Assembly: GCF_905397275.1 (NCBI RefSeq)
Contig: NZ_CAJPUY010000004.1
Location: forward strand, 186,001-250,000
Reading direction: 5' to 3'
Length of the DNA stretch: 64,000 nt
Origin: Cupriavidus yeoncheonensis
GTDB lineage: Bacteria; Pseudomonadota; Gammaproteobacteria; Burkholderiales; Burkholderiaceae
A program made the translations under genes and the position numbers. Position 1 is the first letter of the stretch; the number at the start of each line of letters is the position of its first letter. Positions 51,130-60,236 of the stretch are shown piece by piece. Below the pieces are notes generated by a model that saw only the letters and a list, made by a program, of their open reading frames with translations, did no database searches and had not been told where the DNA came from.

Positions 51130-53715
51130 TCAGGCGACGCGCGGACGCAGCGGCAGCACGTTCGGCGCGCGCCGGACCAGCAGCCGGATATCCTTCCACC
51201 CGGCATCGGCCAGCGGCGATCCCCAGACGAGTTCATGCAGCTTTGACAGCGCGAACGGATCGCCCAGCAGGATATGCCGCTGCGACGCCGTCAGCGCGCG
51301 CGGGCCGCCCGTCAGTGCGTGTTGCACCAGTGCCGCGTGGCGCTCCTTCGCGGATTCCGGCTGCACGACACGGGCCGACGCCGTCGCGCACATCAGCGCG
51401 TTGGTCACCGGATCGACCACGGCATCCACGAAGTCGGGCGTCTCGGCCACTTGCTCCACGTGTTGCTGCGTTTCGACGATTTCCCGCGGCGGCATGGCTT
51501 CCTCGGGAATCAGGAACAGACCGGCCTCGCGCGATGCGCGGCCGAACGATACCCGCGACAACATGACCGACAACGGGATCGACAATGCCAGTGATCCCAC
51601 GATCGGCAACAGCCACAGCACGAACGACGGATTCAGCCAGTACACCAGCGCGCCCCACGCGAGGCCCAGCAAGGTGTGCGAACCATGCCGGCGCAGCGCT
51701 TCGCCCCAGGTCGTCTCGGCGTCTTCGCGCGGGGGCGATTTCCAGGAGATCCCCCAGCCGCTGTAGGCCGCCACCACGAACTTGGTGTGGAACAGCATCC
51801 GGGTCGGCGCCAGCAAGGCGGACAGCACGACCTCGATCAGCATGCTCAGCACCAGGCGCGGCAAGCCGCCATACTGGCGCGCCTGGCGCACCAGCAGCAG
51901 CACGCTGGCCACCTTGGGCAGGAACAGCAGCGTGGCGGTGGCCGAGAACAGCGCCAGGGCCTTTTGCGGATGCCATTCGGGCCAGGTCGGGAACAACTGG
52001 TAAGGCTGCGTGAAATACTCGGGCGGCACCAGCGCATGGCGGGCCAGCATCGCCGTCGACAACAGCAGGAACAGGAACCACAGCGGTGCCGACAGGTAGG
52101 CCATGATCCCGGTCAGGAACACGGCACGGTGCACCACGTGAAAGCCCTGCTTCAGCCACAGCCGGAAATTCATCAGGTTGCCCTGGCACCAGCGGCGGTC
52201 GCGCTTGACCTCGTCGAGCAGGTTCGGTGGCAGCTCTTCGTACGAGCCCGGCAGGTCATACGCAATCCACACGCCCCAGCCCGCGCGGCGCATCAGTGCG
52301 GCCTCGACAAAGTCGTGCGACAGGATCTCGCCCGACAGCGGCCCGCGGCCGGGCAGCGGCGCCAGCGCGCAGTGTTCCATGAAGGGCTTGACGCGGATGA
52401 TCGCGTTGTGGCCCCAGTAGTGCGACTCGCCCAGTTGCCAGTAATGCAGGCCCGCCGTGAACAGCGGACCGTACACGCGCGTGGCGAATTGCTGCACGCG
52501 CGCATAGAGGGTTTCGCGCCCCACGGCCAGCGGCGCGGTCTGGATGATGCCCGCACCCGGATTCGCCTCCATGAGGCGCACCAGCGTGGCCAGGCAATCG
52601 CCGCTCATCACGCTGTCGGCGTCGAGCACCACCATATAGCGGTACTTGCTGCCCCAGCGGCGGCAGAAATCGGCCACGTTGCCGGTCTTGCGCTTGACCC
52701 GGTGACGGCGCCAGCGATAGAAGATCCGCCCGAAGCCGCCAACCGCGCGGCACACTTCCATCCATGCGTCGACCTCCGCCGTGCGCAGGTCCGGGTTGCC
52801 GCTGTCGGACAGGACGATGAAATCGAAATTGGCAAGATGGCCCGTGCGCTCGAGCGATTCGTAGGTCGCGCGCAGGCCGGCGAAGACACGGGTCACGTCC
52901 TCATTGCAGATCGGCATGATGACTGCCGTGCGCGCATCGGGCGCAAGCGGTGCATCGGGCGCGGCGGAGCGCGAGATCAGGTGCCGGTCGCCGCCTTTGG
53001 CCAGCACCAGGAAGCCCATCATGGCGGTCCAGAAGCCGGCCGACACCCACGAGAACAGCACCGCGAACAGGACCAGGATCGCGATCTCGAGCGGATCGGC
53101 GCCATGGTACGGCAGCACCCTGGTCATGAAGTACGTGGCCAGCACCGTCTGTGCGATCACCAGCCCCAGCAGGAACCAGCGCCGATGCGAGCCGGCGGGA
53201 TGCCACTTGCCTTCGGCATCGGGACCATCGTGCAGGGTGTCCCAGGTTTCGGGGATCTGCGGGCGGCCCAGCATGCGGCGCCAGGTATTGCGCAGCCAGC
53301 CGGTGACGATATGCGGCGGCCACTGGCGCGGCACCATCGAGCTGCGTTCCGGCTCGGGTCCGGTGTCGACGTGGACAGTGCCATCGGCTCTGCGCTTGAG
53401 CAAGGGTTCGCCGGCGGCTTGCGGATTGCCATAGGCCAGCGAGAAACGCCGCGCGACCGAGGCGTAGGTCGGACCGCCCGGCGCAGGCGGTTCATCCCTG
53501 GCCGGTTCGCGCGCCGACAGCCTGGACTGCAGTTGCTCGATCGCAGCCTGGGCGTCGCGCGGATCGATGGCGATTCCGCCGGTAGCGGGCGCAGGCGGAT
53601 CGGCCAGCAGTTCCGTGCGCAATTCAGAGGATACGGGCAGGCGGTCGACATAGCGCTCGCATGCCGCCGCCTGGGCCGGTCGCTGCTTTAGCCTGGGGGT
53701 AAGATGTAGCTCCAC
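51130..53715 (-). CDS. opgH: osmoregulated periplasmic glucan glucosyltransferase OpgH
   Basis: An 861-residue inner-membrane glycosyltransferase (GT2) that uses UDP-glucose to build the beta-1,2 glucan backbone. Features: two N-terminal helices near 140-200 (LLGLVIAQTVLATYFMTR), the GT2 core with PICNEDVTRVFAGLRATYE, VLDADSVMSGDCLA and the downstream RDRRWCQGNL, then several C-terminal helices (TGIMAYLSAPLWFLFLLLST and others). The start is a GTG overlapping the opgG end by 28 bases, so translation is coupled. It works with OpgG. Confidence 0.95.
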   Translation of the reverse strand: MELHLTPRLKQRPAQAAACERYVDRLPVSSELRTELLADPPAPATGGIAIDPRDAQAAIEQLQSRLSAREPARDEPPAPGGPTYASVARRFSLAYGNPQAAGEPLLKRRADGTVHVDTGPEPERSSMVPRQWPPHIVTGWLRNTWRRMLGRPQIPETWDTLHDGPDAEGKWHPAGSHRRWFLLGLVIAQTVLATYFMTRVLPYHGADPLEIAILVLFAVLFSWVSAGFWTAMMGFLVLAKGGDRHLISRSAAPDAPLAPDARTAVIMPICNEDVTRVFAGLRATYESLERTGHLANFDFIVLSDSGNPDLRTAEVDAWMEVCRAVGGFGRIFYRWRRHRVKRKTGNVADFCRRWGSKYRYMVVLDADSVMSGDCLATLVRLMEANPGAGIIQTAPLAVGRETLYARVQQFATRVYGPLFTAGLHYWQLGESHYWGHNAIIRVKPFMEHCALAPLPGRGPLSGEILSHDFVEAALMRRAGWGVWIAYDLPGSYEELPPNLLDEVKRDRRWCQGNLMNFRLWLKQGFHVVHRAVFLTGIMAYLSAPLWFLFLLLSTAMLARHALVPPEYFTQPYQLFPTWPEWHPQKALALFSATATLLFLPKVASVLLLVRQARQYGGLPRLVLSMLIEVVLSALLAPTRMLFHTKFVVAAYSGWGISWKSPPREDAETTWGEALRRHGSHTLLGLAWGALVYWLNPSFVLWLLPIVGSLALSIPLSVMLSRVSFGRASREAGLFLIPEEAMPPREIVETQQHVEQVAETPDFVDAVVDPVTNALMCATASARVVQPESAKERHAALVQHALTGGPRALTASQRHILLGDPFALSKLHELVWGSPLADAGWKDIRLLVRRAPNVLPLRPRVA

Positions 53716-55289
53716 GTCTCGGATAAGGTTGTATTGCCGTTGCGAAGATAGCCGCGCAACTCAACCGGCTTGTTGACATCCTTGCGGCGCATCATCATGG
53801 TCATGCGCCAGCCGCCGGTGGCGTCATTGCGCTGCACCGACGTCTTGATCAGTTCGGCATTGGCATCGGCCGAGACCACCGGGTCGATGCGCACATCGGC
53901 CGGCAGCTTGCGGAAGGCCGGGCCTTCGAAATCCACCACCAGCGAGAAGCTAGTGTCGTCCTGCTTGCGCGTGAGGCCCTGCCCCAGGCGCGTCTGCGTG
54001 ACCCACGACAGCGGCGGCATCTGCTCGCCATCCTTCTGCCACATCAGGCGGTATTCGTAGTCGAACGGCTGCCTGGGCTTGGGCGGGTTGTCGGGCACCC
54101 AGTACGCCACGATGTTGTCGTTGGTCTCGTCCGGCGTCGGGATCTGCACCAGCTCCACCCTGCCCGAGCCCCAGTTGCCGCGCGGCTCCACCCAGCCACT
54201 CGGCCGCCGTTCATACCACGCGCCGATTTCCTGGTAGTTGGCGAAGCTGCGGTCGCGCTGCATCAGCCCGAAGCCCTGCGGATTGGTAGCGGAAAACGAC
54301 GTCACCAGCAGGCGCTTCGGATTGACCAGTGGCCGCCAGACCCATTCCCCGGTACCGAGATGGATCGAAAGCCCGTCGGAGTCATGCACTTCCGGGCGGA
54401 AGTCGGGCTGCGAAGGCGGCTGGTTCTCGCCGAACAGGTACATGCTGGTCAGCGGCGCCAGGCCAAGCTTGGTCACGTTCTCGCGCAGGAACAGGCGCGA
54501 CTTGACCTCCATCGAGGTCTCTTCGCCTGGCTTGATGACAAAGCGATAGGCCCCGCTCACACGGCGCGAATCCATCAGCGCATAGATCGTCAGTTGCTTG
54601 TCCGATGCGGAGGGCCGCTCGATCCAGTATTCGACGAAGCGAGGAAACTCCTCGCCCGAATTGAGCGCGGTGTCCACGGCCAGTCCGCGCGCGGACAGCC
54701 CGTACCACTGGTCCTTGCCGAGCGCGCGGAAGTAGCTCGCGCCGAGGAACGAAGCCAGTTCATCCTTGCGCTTGCCCGGGTTGAGCGGATACAGCACGCG
54801 GAAACCGGCGAAGCCCAGGCCCTTGAGCCGCGCGGCGTCGACCTTGTGCGGACCATAGTTGAACGCGGCCGGATCGAAACGGAATTCGCGCACGCTGCCG
54901 CTGACCACCTCGTGGATGCGCACGGGCTGGTCGAAGACCATGCCCTCGTGGAAGAACGACAGCTCGAACGGCAGGCGCGCATTGCGCCAGGCAAACCGGT
55001 CCGGCTTGTACTCGATCTCGCGGTACTGCTCGTAGGACAGTTCGCGCAGTTCACTCGGCAGGTTCTGCTGTGCTGCCTTGTAGGGAGAGGCCGCCAGCTG
55101 GCGCGCCCGCGCCGCAACCGTATCGAAATCGAAGGCATGCGCCGCCACGGCAAGCAAGGCGAGCGCGCCGCCACCCAGCCACCGCGCCATCCGCGCACCC
55201 GCGCCGGCCGAGGTCCCGCGACAGCGGGCAAGGCCGGAAGGCCGTGCTGGCAATGGTTCGGACAGGCTTAGCGTGGCGTTTGATGACAT
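53688..55289 (-). CDS. opgG: periplasmic glucan biosynthesis protein OpgG
   Basis: A 533-residue exported protein of the MdoG/OpgG family. After a positively charged N-terminus and hydrophobic segment (WLGGGALALLAVAAHAFDFD) it shows LPSELRELSYEQYREIEYKP, FHEGMVFDQPVRIHEVV and a C-terminal MMMRRKDVNKPVELRGYL domain. It acts in the periplasm on the growing glucan. ATG 55289 is the family-like start; the frame extends another 31 codons. A minus-strand terminator lies at 55425-55450, so opgGH has its own promoter between 55290 and 55424. Confidence 0.94.
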   Translation of the reverse strand: MSSNATLSLSEPLPARPSGLARCRGTSAGAGARMARWLGGGALALLAVAAHAFDFDTVAARARQLAASPYKAAQQNLPSELRELSYEQYREIEYKPDRFAWRNARLPFELSFFHEGMVFDQPVRIHEVVSGSVREFRFDPAAFNYGPHKVDAARLKGLGFAGFRVLYPLNPGKRKDELASFLGASYFRALGKDQWYGLSARGLAVDTALNSGEEFPRFVEYWIERPSASDKQLTIYALMDSRRVSGAYRFVIKPGEETSMEVKSRLFLRENVTKLGLAPLTSMYLFGENQPPSQPDFRPEVHDSDGLSIHLGTGEWVWRPLVNPKRLLVTSFSATNPQGFGLMQRDRSFANYQEIGAWYERRPSGWVEPRGNWGSGRVELVQIPTPDETNDNIVAYWVPDNPPKPRQPFDYEYRLMWQKDGEQMPPLSWVTQTRLGQGLTRKQDDTSFSLVVDFEGPAFRKLPADVRIDPVVSADANAELIKTSVQRNDATGGWRMTMMMRRKDVNKPVELRGYLRNGNTTLSETWSYILPPG

Positions 55290-55645
55290 GAATGCCCAGA
55301 TTGGAAGCGTGGACGGTGCAACCGGCTCTTGCGGCCGGAATGGCGGACGACCTGGGGGACGGCTCAGGGATCCACCAAGCAAGAGACAGACCTGACACGA
55401 CAGTCACGGCCGGCCCGGGGCGCGAAAAAACCGAGCCAGCCGGCTCGGTCTCGCTTGGGTGCGAAGTGCAATAAACCTTAACAATTCGAGACGCAAAAGT
55501 CACGTTTCGATCACGCAAGGTTTGCAACAAAATGAAACCCCTGCCACGGGAACGGCGCATCGCGCCGGCACCGCGGACGTCCGCGTCACACCGCGCGGAC
55601 AGCGGCAACTGCCGCGCGGCGTTTGATCCGGCCAGCTACGAAGCG
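55290..55645. other. intergenic region between opgG and the GKFD-repeat gene
   Basis: It holds the opgG promoter side (55290-55424) and the terminator of the repeat-protein gene (55425-55450). Between 55450 and 55550 lies an AT-richer stretch (ATAAACCTTAACAATTC) that looks promoter-like on the minus strand and could give a short RNA ending at the terminator, but I cannot support it as a gene. Confidence 0.4.
55425..55450 (-). terminator. intrinsic terminator between the repeat-protein gene and opgG
   Basis: Stem CCGAGCC/GGCTCGG (55431-55448) with loop AGCC. In the minus direction it is followed by TTTTTTCG. It lies about 200 bases after the repeat-protein stop. Confidence 0.8.
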
Positions 55646-56020
55646 CTACTGCTTCGCGCCGTCGGTGTAGGTGTCGAACTTGCCGCTCTTGGCGCCGTCG
55701 GTATAGGTATCGAATTTGCCGGTCTTGGCGCCGTCCGTGTACGGGTCAGACTTGCCAACCCGGTTTGCGCCTTCGATTGGCTGGAGTTGGTCGGTACGCG
55801 CGCCGGGGGCCAGCGATGTCATGCTGTCAGACTTCGCGCCTTCGGTATAGACATCGAATTTGCCGGTCTTGGCGCCGTCGGTATAGGTGTCGAACTTGCC
55901 AGCCTTGGCGCCGTCCGTGTACGGATCGAACTTTCCGCTCTTGGCGGCCGGCGACTGGGCATGCACGACGCCAAACGCGGCGGCGAGGGCCAGGCCGAGG
56001 GTAAGGTGGCGCAGCTTCAT
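55646..56020 (-). CDS. secreted protein with 12-residue GKFDxYTDGAK repeats
   Basis: A 124-residue protein with signal peptide MKLRHLTLGLALAAAFGVVH (cut near HAQSPAAK). The mature part is almost wholly tandem 12-residue units: GKFDPYTDGAKA, GKFDTYTDGAKT, GKFDVYTEGAKS, then a 24-residue non-repeat insert (SMTSLAPGARTDQLQPIEGA), then GKSDPYTDGAKT, GKFDTYTDGAKS and GKFDTYTDGAKQ. Asp and Tyr recur at fixed positions, so calcium or another cation may be bound, but this is inference. AGGAGT lies ten bases before ATG 56020. I do not recognise a named family. Confidence 0.82.
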   Translation of the reverse strand: MKLRHLTLGLALAAAFGVVHAQSPAAKSGKFDPYTDGAKAGKFDTYTDGAKTGKFDVYTEGAKSDSMTSLAPGARTDQLQPIEGANRVGKSDPYTDGAKTGKFDTYTDGAKSGKFDTYTDGAKQ

Positions 56021-56258
56021 GGGGACTCCTCTCGCGGTGATTGCGCGTTGTGCCACGCTGCCTGCCGAGGCGGATGGCGTCGCGGCAGGCATCAGTGGCA
56101 ACAATCAACGCTAGGCCAGTGAAAATCGCCTGTCAACCACGCCACCGCACAAGCGGCGCGAGAGGCGCCGCCAGCGGTCATTGCCGCGATAGTTGGGCTT
56201 ACAATGCACTGGCCCGCGCGACGGCACGCCGCGCCAACGAACAGAAAAAGGAACCACC

Positions 56259-56669
56259 ATGCTGTCTCGGCAAGCCCGACGCCTCCCCACCGTTGCCCTG
56301 GCCAGCGCACTGGGCGCCACGCTGATGTTCGCCGTGACGGCCCCCGCCCGGGCGTACTTCGACAACTACCTGTCCGGCACCATCATCGGCAAGATGAACA
56401 ATGATGAGGCGACATCGTTCGCCAAGTCCGTCCGCAAGGCCTTGAACGACACTGCGGACGGTCAGTCGATTGACTGGGAGTTTCCCGCCACCGGCAAGCG
56501 CCTGGCGCTGGCCGGCACGCTGACCCCGGTCACGAGCAAGACCGACCAGGGCCAATCGTGCCGCCGACTCAAGACCGATCTCAAGCGCGGCACCGCCGAA
56601 GAGCACTGGAGCGGCTGGTTCTGCAAGCAGAAGGACGGCAAGTGGAAGTCACGCCAGGTCGCTGAATAA
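56259..56669 (+). CDS. exported RT0821/Lpp0805-like surface protein
   Basis: A 136-residue exported protein: signal peptide around VALASALGATLMFAVTAPARA, then KALNDTADGQSIDWEFPATG, GTLTPVTSKTDQGQSCRRL and HWSGWFCKQKDGKWK. The Trp/Cys pattern matches the RT0821/Lpp0805-type 17 kDa surface-antigen domain by motif order, not by a search. AAGGAACC precedes ATG 56259. Role unknown. Confidence 0.78.
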   Translation: MLSRQARRLPTVALASALGATLMFAVTAPARAYFDNYLSGTIIGKMNNDEATSFAKSVRKALNDTADGQSIDWEFPATGKRLALAGTLTPVTSKTDQGQSCRRLKTDLKRGTAEEHWSGWFCKQKDGKWKSRQVAE

Positions 56670-56696
56670 CCGCGACCGGCCCTTAGGGTCTGTCCC

Positions 56697-57248
56697 CTAG
56701 TGGCACAGCCGGCGCATCAGCTCCGAGGCCACCGACCCGGAGGCAGCGGGCTGGAACCGTGAAGATTGCGAGCGGATCGTGTAGAGCGCCTCGCCGCGGG
56801 CGAAGCGTTTGCTGTAGAGCGTCTGCTCCACCACGGCCACCATCGACGATGCGCAGTTGAGCACCATGCGCTTGAGCGAGGACCGGATCGGTTCGCCGTT
56901 CGTGGTACGGATCACCCCGCTCGGCGCGTTGCGCATCACCACCACGCCGACCTCCGGCCCGGCACGCTTGACGGCGGCCTGGTCGAAGTACGAGATCACG
57001 CCGTTGGCGCCCATCAGCGCGAGCCAGCGCTGCGGGTCTGGAGCCGCCCCTTCCGGCGCGGCGACAACGGTACAGCCTTCGCGTGGCGTGGAGCGGAAGA
57101 CCGTGTCTCCCGATGGCTGCTGGCATTGGTACAGGCCGGCGGCAGCGGCGGGACGGCTATCGTAGCCGGCCCCGGCCTGAGCGTGGGCCGCCATGCCCAG
57201 AGCGCAGCCTAACAACAAGGCGGCGCTTCGAAAAACGCGGAAAAACAT
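56697..57248 (-). CDS. exported protein with surface-adhesin E-like domain
   Basis: A 183-residue exported protein. After a signal peptide (AALLLGCALGMAAHAQAGAG) come YQCQQPSGDTVFRST, WLALMGANGVISYFDQAAV and a C-terminal VLNCASSMVAVVEQTLYSKR...VASELMRRLC. Repeated Trp/Tyr/Cys positions fit the surface-adhesin E-like domain by pattern. GAGGG precedes ATG 57248. Family placement is moderate. Convergent with the 56259 gene. Confidence 0.65.
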   Translation of the reverse strand: MFFRVFRSAALLLGCALGMAAHAQAGAGYDSRPAAAAGLYQCQQPSGDTVFRSTPREGCTVVAAPEGAAPDPQRWLALMGANGVISYFDQAAVKRAGPEVGVVVMRNAPSGVIRTTNGEPIRSSLKRMVLNCASSMVAVVEQTLYSKRFARGEALYTIRSQSSRFQPAASGSVASELMRRLCH

Positions 57249-57341
57249 TGCATCGCCCTCGAATTGACGGGAAAAAACGATCCGCATTGTCGCATATGCC
57301 GCCGCGCTTGCCGACCCGTGCGGCGCAAGGCCCACCGCCGA

Positions 57342-58013
57342 TCAGCCGTGTATTTCGCGCCAGGCGACCAGGTCGGCGATGGTCAGTACGGGCAGCCGGT
57401 ACATTTCGGCGAAGGCCAGCGCCTCGGGACGGCGCGCCATGGTGCCGTCGGGATTCATCAGTTCGCACAGCACCGCGGCCGGAGACAGGCCGGCCATCCG
57501 GGCCAGTTCGACTGAGCCTTCGGTATGCCCGCGCCGCACCAGGACACCGCCATCCACCGCGACCAGCGGAAACACGTGGCCCGGGCTGACCACCGCATCG
57601 AGCCCGGCATCGTCGGCAATCGCCGCGCGAATGGTCGTGATGCGGTCCGCCGCGCTCACGCCGGTGGTGACGCCCTCGCGCGCCTCGATCGACACGGTGA
57701 ACGCCGTTCCGTACTGGCTGCGGTTGTTTTCCACCATGGGGCGCAAGCCAAGCTCGCGCACCTTGGCAGCCGTCAGGCACAGGCAGACGATGCCGCTGCA
57801 TTCGCGGATCATCATCGCCATATTGGATGGCGTGAGGCACTCGGCGGCCAGAATGAGATCGGCCTCATTCTCCCGGTCGTCGTCATCGAGCAGCACAACC
57901 GGGCGCCCGTCGCGCATGGCGTCGAGCGCCTGCGCAATGCGCACGGCCAATGGGCGCTCGTCGGCGTCGGCCGCAAGCGTGACGGAATCGGATTCGTTGG
58001 AAAGGTTTGGCAT
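57342..58013 (-). CDS. ribB: 3,4-dihydroxy-2-butanone 4-phosphate synthase
   Basis: A 223-residue riboflavin-pathway enzyme making dihydroxybutanone phosphate from ribulose 5-phosphate. Motifs: [20 protein letters not shown] (acidic metal loop), [20 protein letters not shown] (substrate site) and [22 protein letters not shown]. It is a stand-alone DHBP synthase without a GTP cyclohydrolase II domain. AAGGAGC precedes ATG 58013. An FMN riboswitch lies in its leader, so its expression should fall when FMN is high. Confidence 0.95.
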   Translation of the reverse strand: MPNLSNESDSVTLAADADERPLAVRIAQALDAMRDGRPVVLLDDDDRENEADLILAAECLTPSNMAMMIRECSGIVCLCLTAAKVRELGLRPMVENNRSQYGTAFTVSIEAREGVTTGVSAADRITTIRAAIADDAGLDAVVSPGHVFPLVAVDGGVLVRRGHTEGSVELARMAGLSPAAVLCELMNPDGTMARRPEALAFAEMYRLPVLTIADLVAWREIHG

Positions 58014-58572
58014 GAAACGCTCCTTGCTAGCTGATCAGTGGGCGTTTCAGGGGAGGATCAACGGAAGCGCGCCGGCAAACACAGCAGGCGCGTGGCATGA
58101 CGGCACGAGTCCGTGCGCGGACGCATGCGTCCGGCCGCGGCAAGCGTGACCATCGATGCCCTGCGCCCGAGGCGGCCAGGCAGGCTTCCGCCCATCTTCT
58201 TTCATCCGGACTATGACCGTCGGCCCTGGCTTCGCACCAGGTCTGCTGACCCTGCACGCAAGGTGCAGGCGCTCGCGGGCTCGCCGCATCGTACGGGATG
58301 TACGCTGCGACATACCGCCGGTGGGGACTTTCACCCCGCCCTGAAGACGTAACGGTGCCGGCATTCTGCGCCGTGCCTCGATAGCAAGGCGCGACAAGTG
58401 CCGGCCGGCCGATGGTAGCACGACTGTTCTTTTTTCTTCGGCGTGCAATGTGGTCCGCCGTGTACTACAACTTAGCTTAGGTGTGATGAAAAAGGGACTG
58501 TGCGCATCACCGCCCGGTCCCGGACGCGCCACGCGGCACGGTCCGGGTCTCCCGACAATAACGAGCCAACCT
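58014..58572. other. ribB leader and divergent intergenic region
   Basis: The minus-strand part holds the FMN riboswitch (58198-58345) and about 180 bases between it and the ribB start. The rest is promoter space for ribB and for the PagL gene on the plus strand. No other gene seen. Confidence 0.5.
58198..58345 (-). promoter_or_regulatory. FMN riboswitch (RFN element) in the ribB leader
   Basis: On the minus strand the element opens GGCGGGGTGAAAGTCCCCAC, continues through GGCGGTATG, AGCCCGCGAGCG and GACCTGGTGCGAAGCCAGG, and closes with GCCGACGGTCATAGTCCGGA. These are the conserved RFN blocks in order. About 185 bases separate it from the ribB start, enough for an expression platform. Confidence 0.95.
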
Positions 58573-59199
58573 ATGCGACCGCTGCCTGATGCCCGGCCCG
58601 GCTGTTCCGCTACTGCCTCCCCGCACCGCGGGTTTTCCGGAGCGCGCTGCTTCCGCAAGGCGGCACTGATCGCGGTCCTCTCTGGCGCAGCCCTCGGAAG
58701 CAATCCCGCGCAGGCAGCTCCGCCCATACCTGCCGTTCAACTTGGCTATGGGTTCGACCCCAACCACGATGTCCAGAAGATCGAAGCCGCCTTCCTGTGG
58801 GACTCCGGCTTTGCCTGGGGCAACCCGCAGGGTCTGCTCGTCGACCTGCTCTGGGAAGTAAATGTTGCACGCTGGCATAGCACCAGCAGCAACAACCCCC
58901 GCAACCCGTGGGAGTTCGGCTTCTCGCCGGTGGCCAGGGTGGCCTGGAAGCGCTACAGCTGGGTGCCGTTCCTGGAGCTGTCGCTTGGCGTGCGCCTTTT
59001 GACCGAGACCCGAACCTCGGACGATCACGTTTACTCCACCGCCTTCCAGTTCTCGGAATACGCGGGCGTCGGCGTGGCGTTCGGCAAGGCGCAGCAGTTC
59101 GCGGTCGGCTACCGCTACCAGCACATCTCGAATGCCGGGATCAAGGAACCGAACCCGGGCACGGGCTTCAGCACGGTGTACCTGCGTTATCGCTTCTGA
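58573..59199 (+). CDS. pagL: lipid A 3-O-deacylase (PagL-like)
   Basis: A 208-residue outer-membrane beta-barrel. Signal peptide ALIAVLSGAALGSNPAQA, then strands such as IPAVQLGYGFDPNHDVQKIE and FLELSLGVRLL. The catalytic His184 and Ser186 are in YQHISNAGIKEPNPG. The Glu found 14 residues after the His in the best-studied enzyme is Gly here (Glu192 is nearby), so activity is not certain. The C-terminus is LRYRF. ATG 58573 is the start giving a signal peptide. It would trim an ester-linked acyl chain of lipid A. Confidence 0.85.
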   Translation: MRPLPDARPGCSATASPHRGFSGARCFRKAALIAVLSGAALGSNPAQAAPPIPAVQLGYGFDPNHDVQKIEAAFLWDSGFAWGNPQGLLVDLLWEVNVARWHSTSSNNPRNPWEFGFSPVARVAWKRYSWVPFLELSLGVRLLTETRTSDDHVYSTAFQFSEYAGVGVAFGKAQQFAVGYRYQHISNAGIKEPNPGTGFSTVYLRYRF

Positions 59200-60068
59200 G
59201 GGCGCGGAGGTGAATCTTGCGCCAGCGTCTCGAACACCTCGCGCGTGGCCTCGTCGGCCGGGAAAAAGCACTCGATGCGCATTTCCTGCAGCGTGATGTC
59301 CTGCGGAATGCCGAGCGTGGTGATCGTGGAAAACAGCGAAGCGCGGAACGTTCCGGCACGCAGCGTGACCGGCAGCACCGGCGGCGGCGGACCATCAGCC
59401 GCTTCATCATCAGGCAGCAGCGCACCGCCGGGACCCACCATGTCCGGATGCCAGGCCGCGATGCGCGCGAAGATTTCGCGCGCGGCCTGGTCGTTCGCCT
59501 GGACCTGGAGTTCCTGCCAGACACGCCGCAGCAGGTAGCGGCCGACCTGCCGGGCGTTCTCGATCACCGGCCACAAGCCATGCGGATCGAACACGGTCAG
59601 CATCAGGTTGATGCGCCCACCACCCTCTTCCAGCGCCTCGGGTGCGCGGCCGGCGAGCAGCCTGTCGAGCATGCGGCGATAAGCGGGGTTGGCGTCGACA
59701 AGGTTCCAGAAACGGTCGAGCACCACCGCCGGGAACGGCTCCTGCTTGGCAAGAATGAGCGAAATGGCCTGCTGGACCATCTGCAGCGGCGGAGAGACCA
59801 GAGCGTGCTCGCTATACCCGGGAGCGAAGCCGCCCGCCAGCAGCATGCGGTTGCGCTGGCGCAGCGGCACGCCGAGGCGTTCAGCCAGCGCCAGCACCAT
59901 CTCGCGGCTGGGCCTGGAGCGGCCGGACTCAAGGAAGCTGATGTGGCGCTGCGACACCCCGGCTGCAAGCGAAAGCGCAAGCTGGCTATAGCCACGCCTG
60001 CCGCGCCAGTATCGCAGCAGGCCGGGAAAGTCGAGGGCTGTCTCGGAGCCGGGTGTGAGGGTTTCCAT
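59187..60068 (-). CDS. XRE-family regulator with MmyB-like ligand domain
   Basis: A 293-residue regulator. The N-terminal helix-turn-helix reads QLALSLAAGVSQRHISFLES (about 28-47). The rest (about 100-265) is the MmyB-type PAS-like domain, with AVVLDRFWNLVDANPAYRRM and REIFARIAAWHPDMVGPGG. Such proteins bind fatty acids or related ligands in actinobacterial examples. Its stop overlaps the pagL stop by 13 bases. Confidence 0.93.
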   Translation of the reverse strand: METLTPGSETALDFPGLLRYWRGRRGYSQLALSLAAGVSQRHISFLESGRSRPSREMVLALAERLGVPLRQRNRMLLAGGFAPGYSEHALVSPPLQMVQQAISLILAKQEPFPAVVLDRFWNLVDANPAYRRMLDRLLAGRAPEALEEGGGRINLMLTVFDPHGLWPVIENARQVGRYLLRRVWQELQVQANDQAAREIFARIAAWHPDMVGPGGALLPDDEAADGPPPPVLPVTLRAGTFRASLFSTITTLGIPQDITLQEMRIECFFPADEATREVFETLAQDSPPRPQKR

Positions 60069-60236
60069 GTGACGTATTACAGCATGAGCGGCGCATGCTA
60101 GCGACTACCTTGGACGTAATGACGCTCATACACTGCAGTGGCGATATGCGCCCTGTCGCGCACACCGCGATAAGGTGTAACAGGCGAATGGTATGCTTGA
60201 TCTTTTGATTCCCGCGCGCAAAGGGCGCTCACCCTG

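Noticed and set aside
51676..53691. A 671-residue open frame on the plus strand
   Set aside because: It is antisense to opgH, with mirror-frame composition and no family features.
55650..55930. Repeats near 55.7-55.9 kb as a possible CRISPR array
   Set aside because: Units are contiguous 36-base in-frame protein repeats without spacers.
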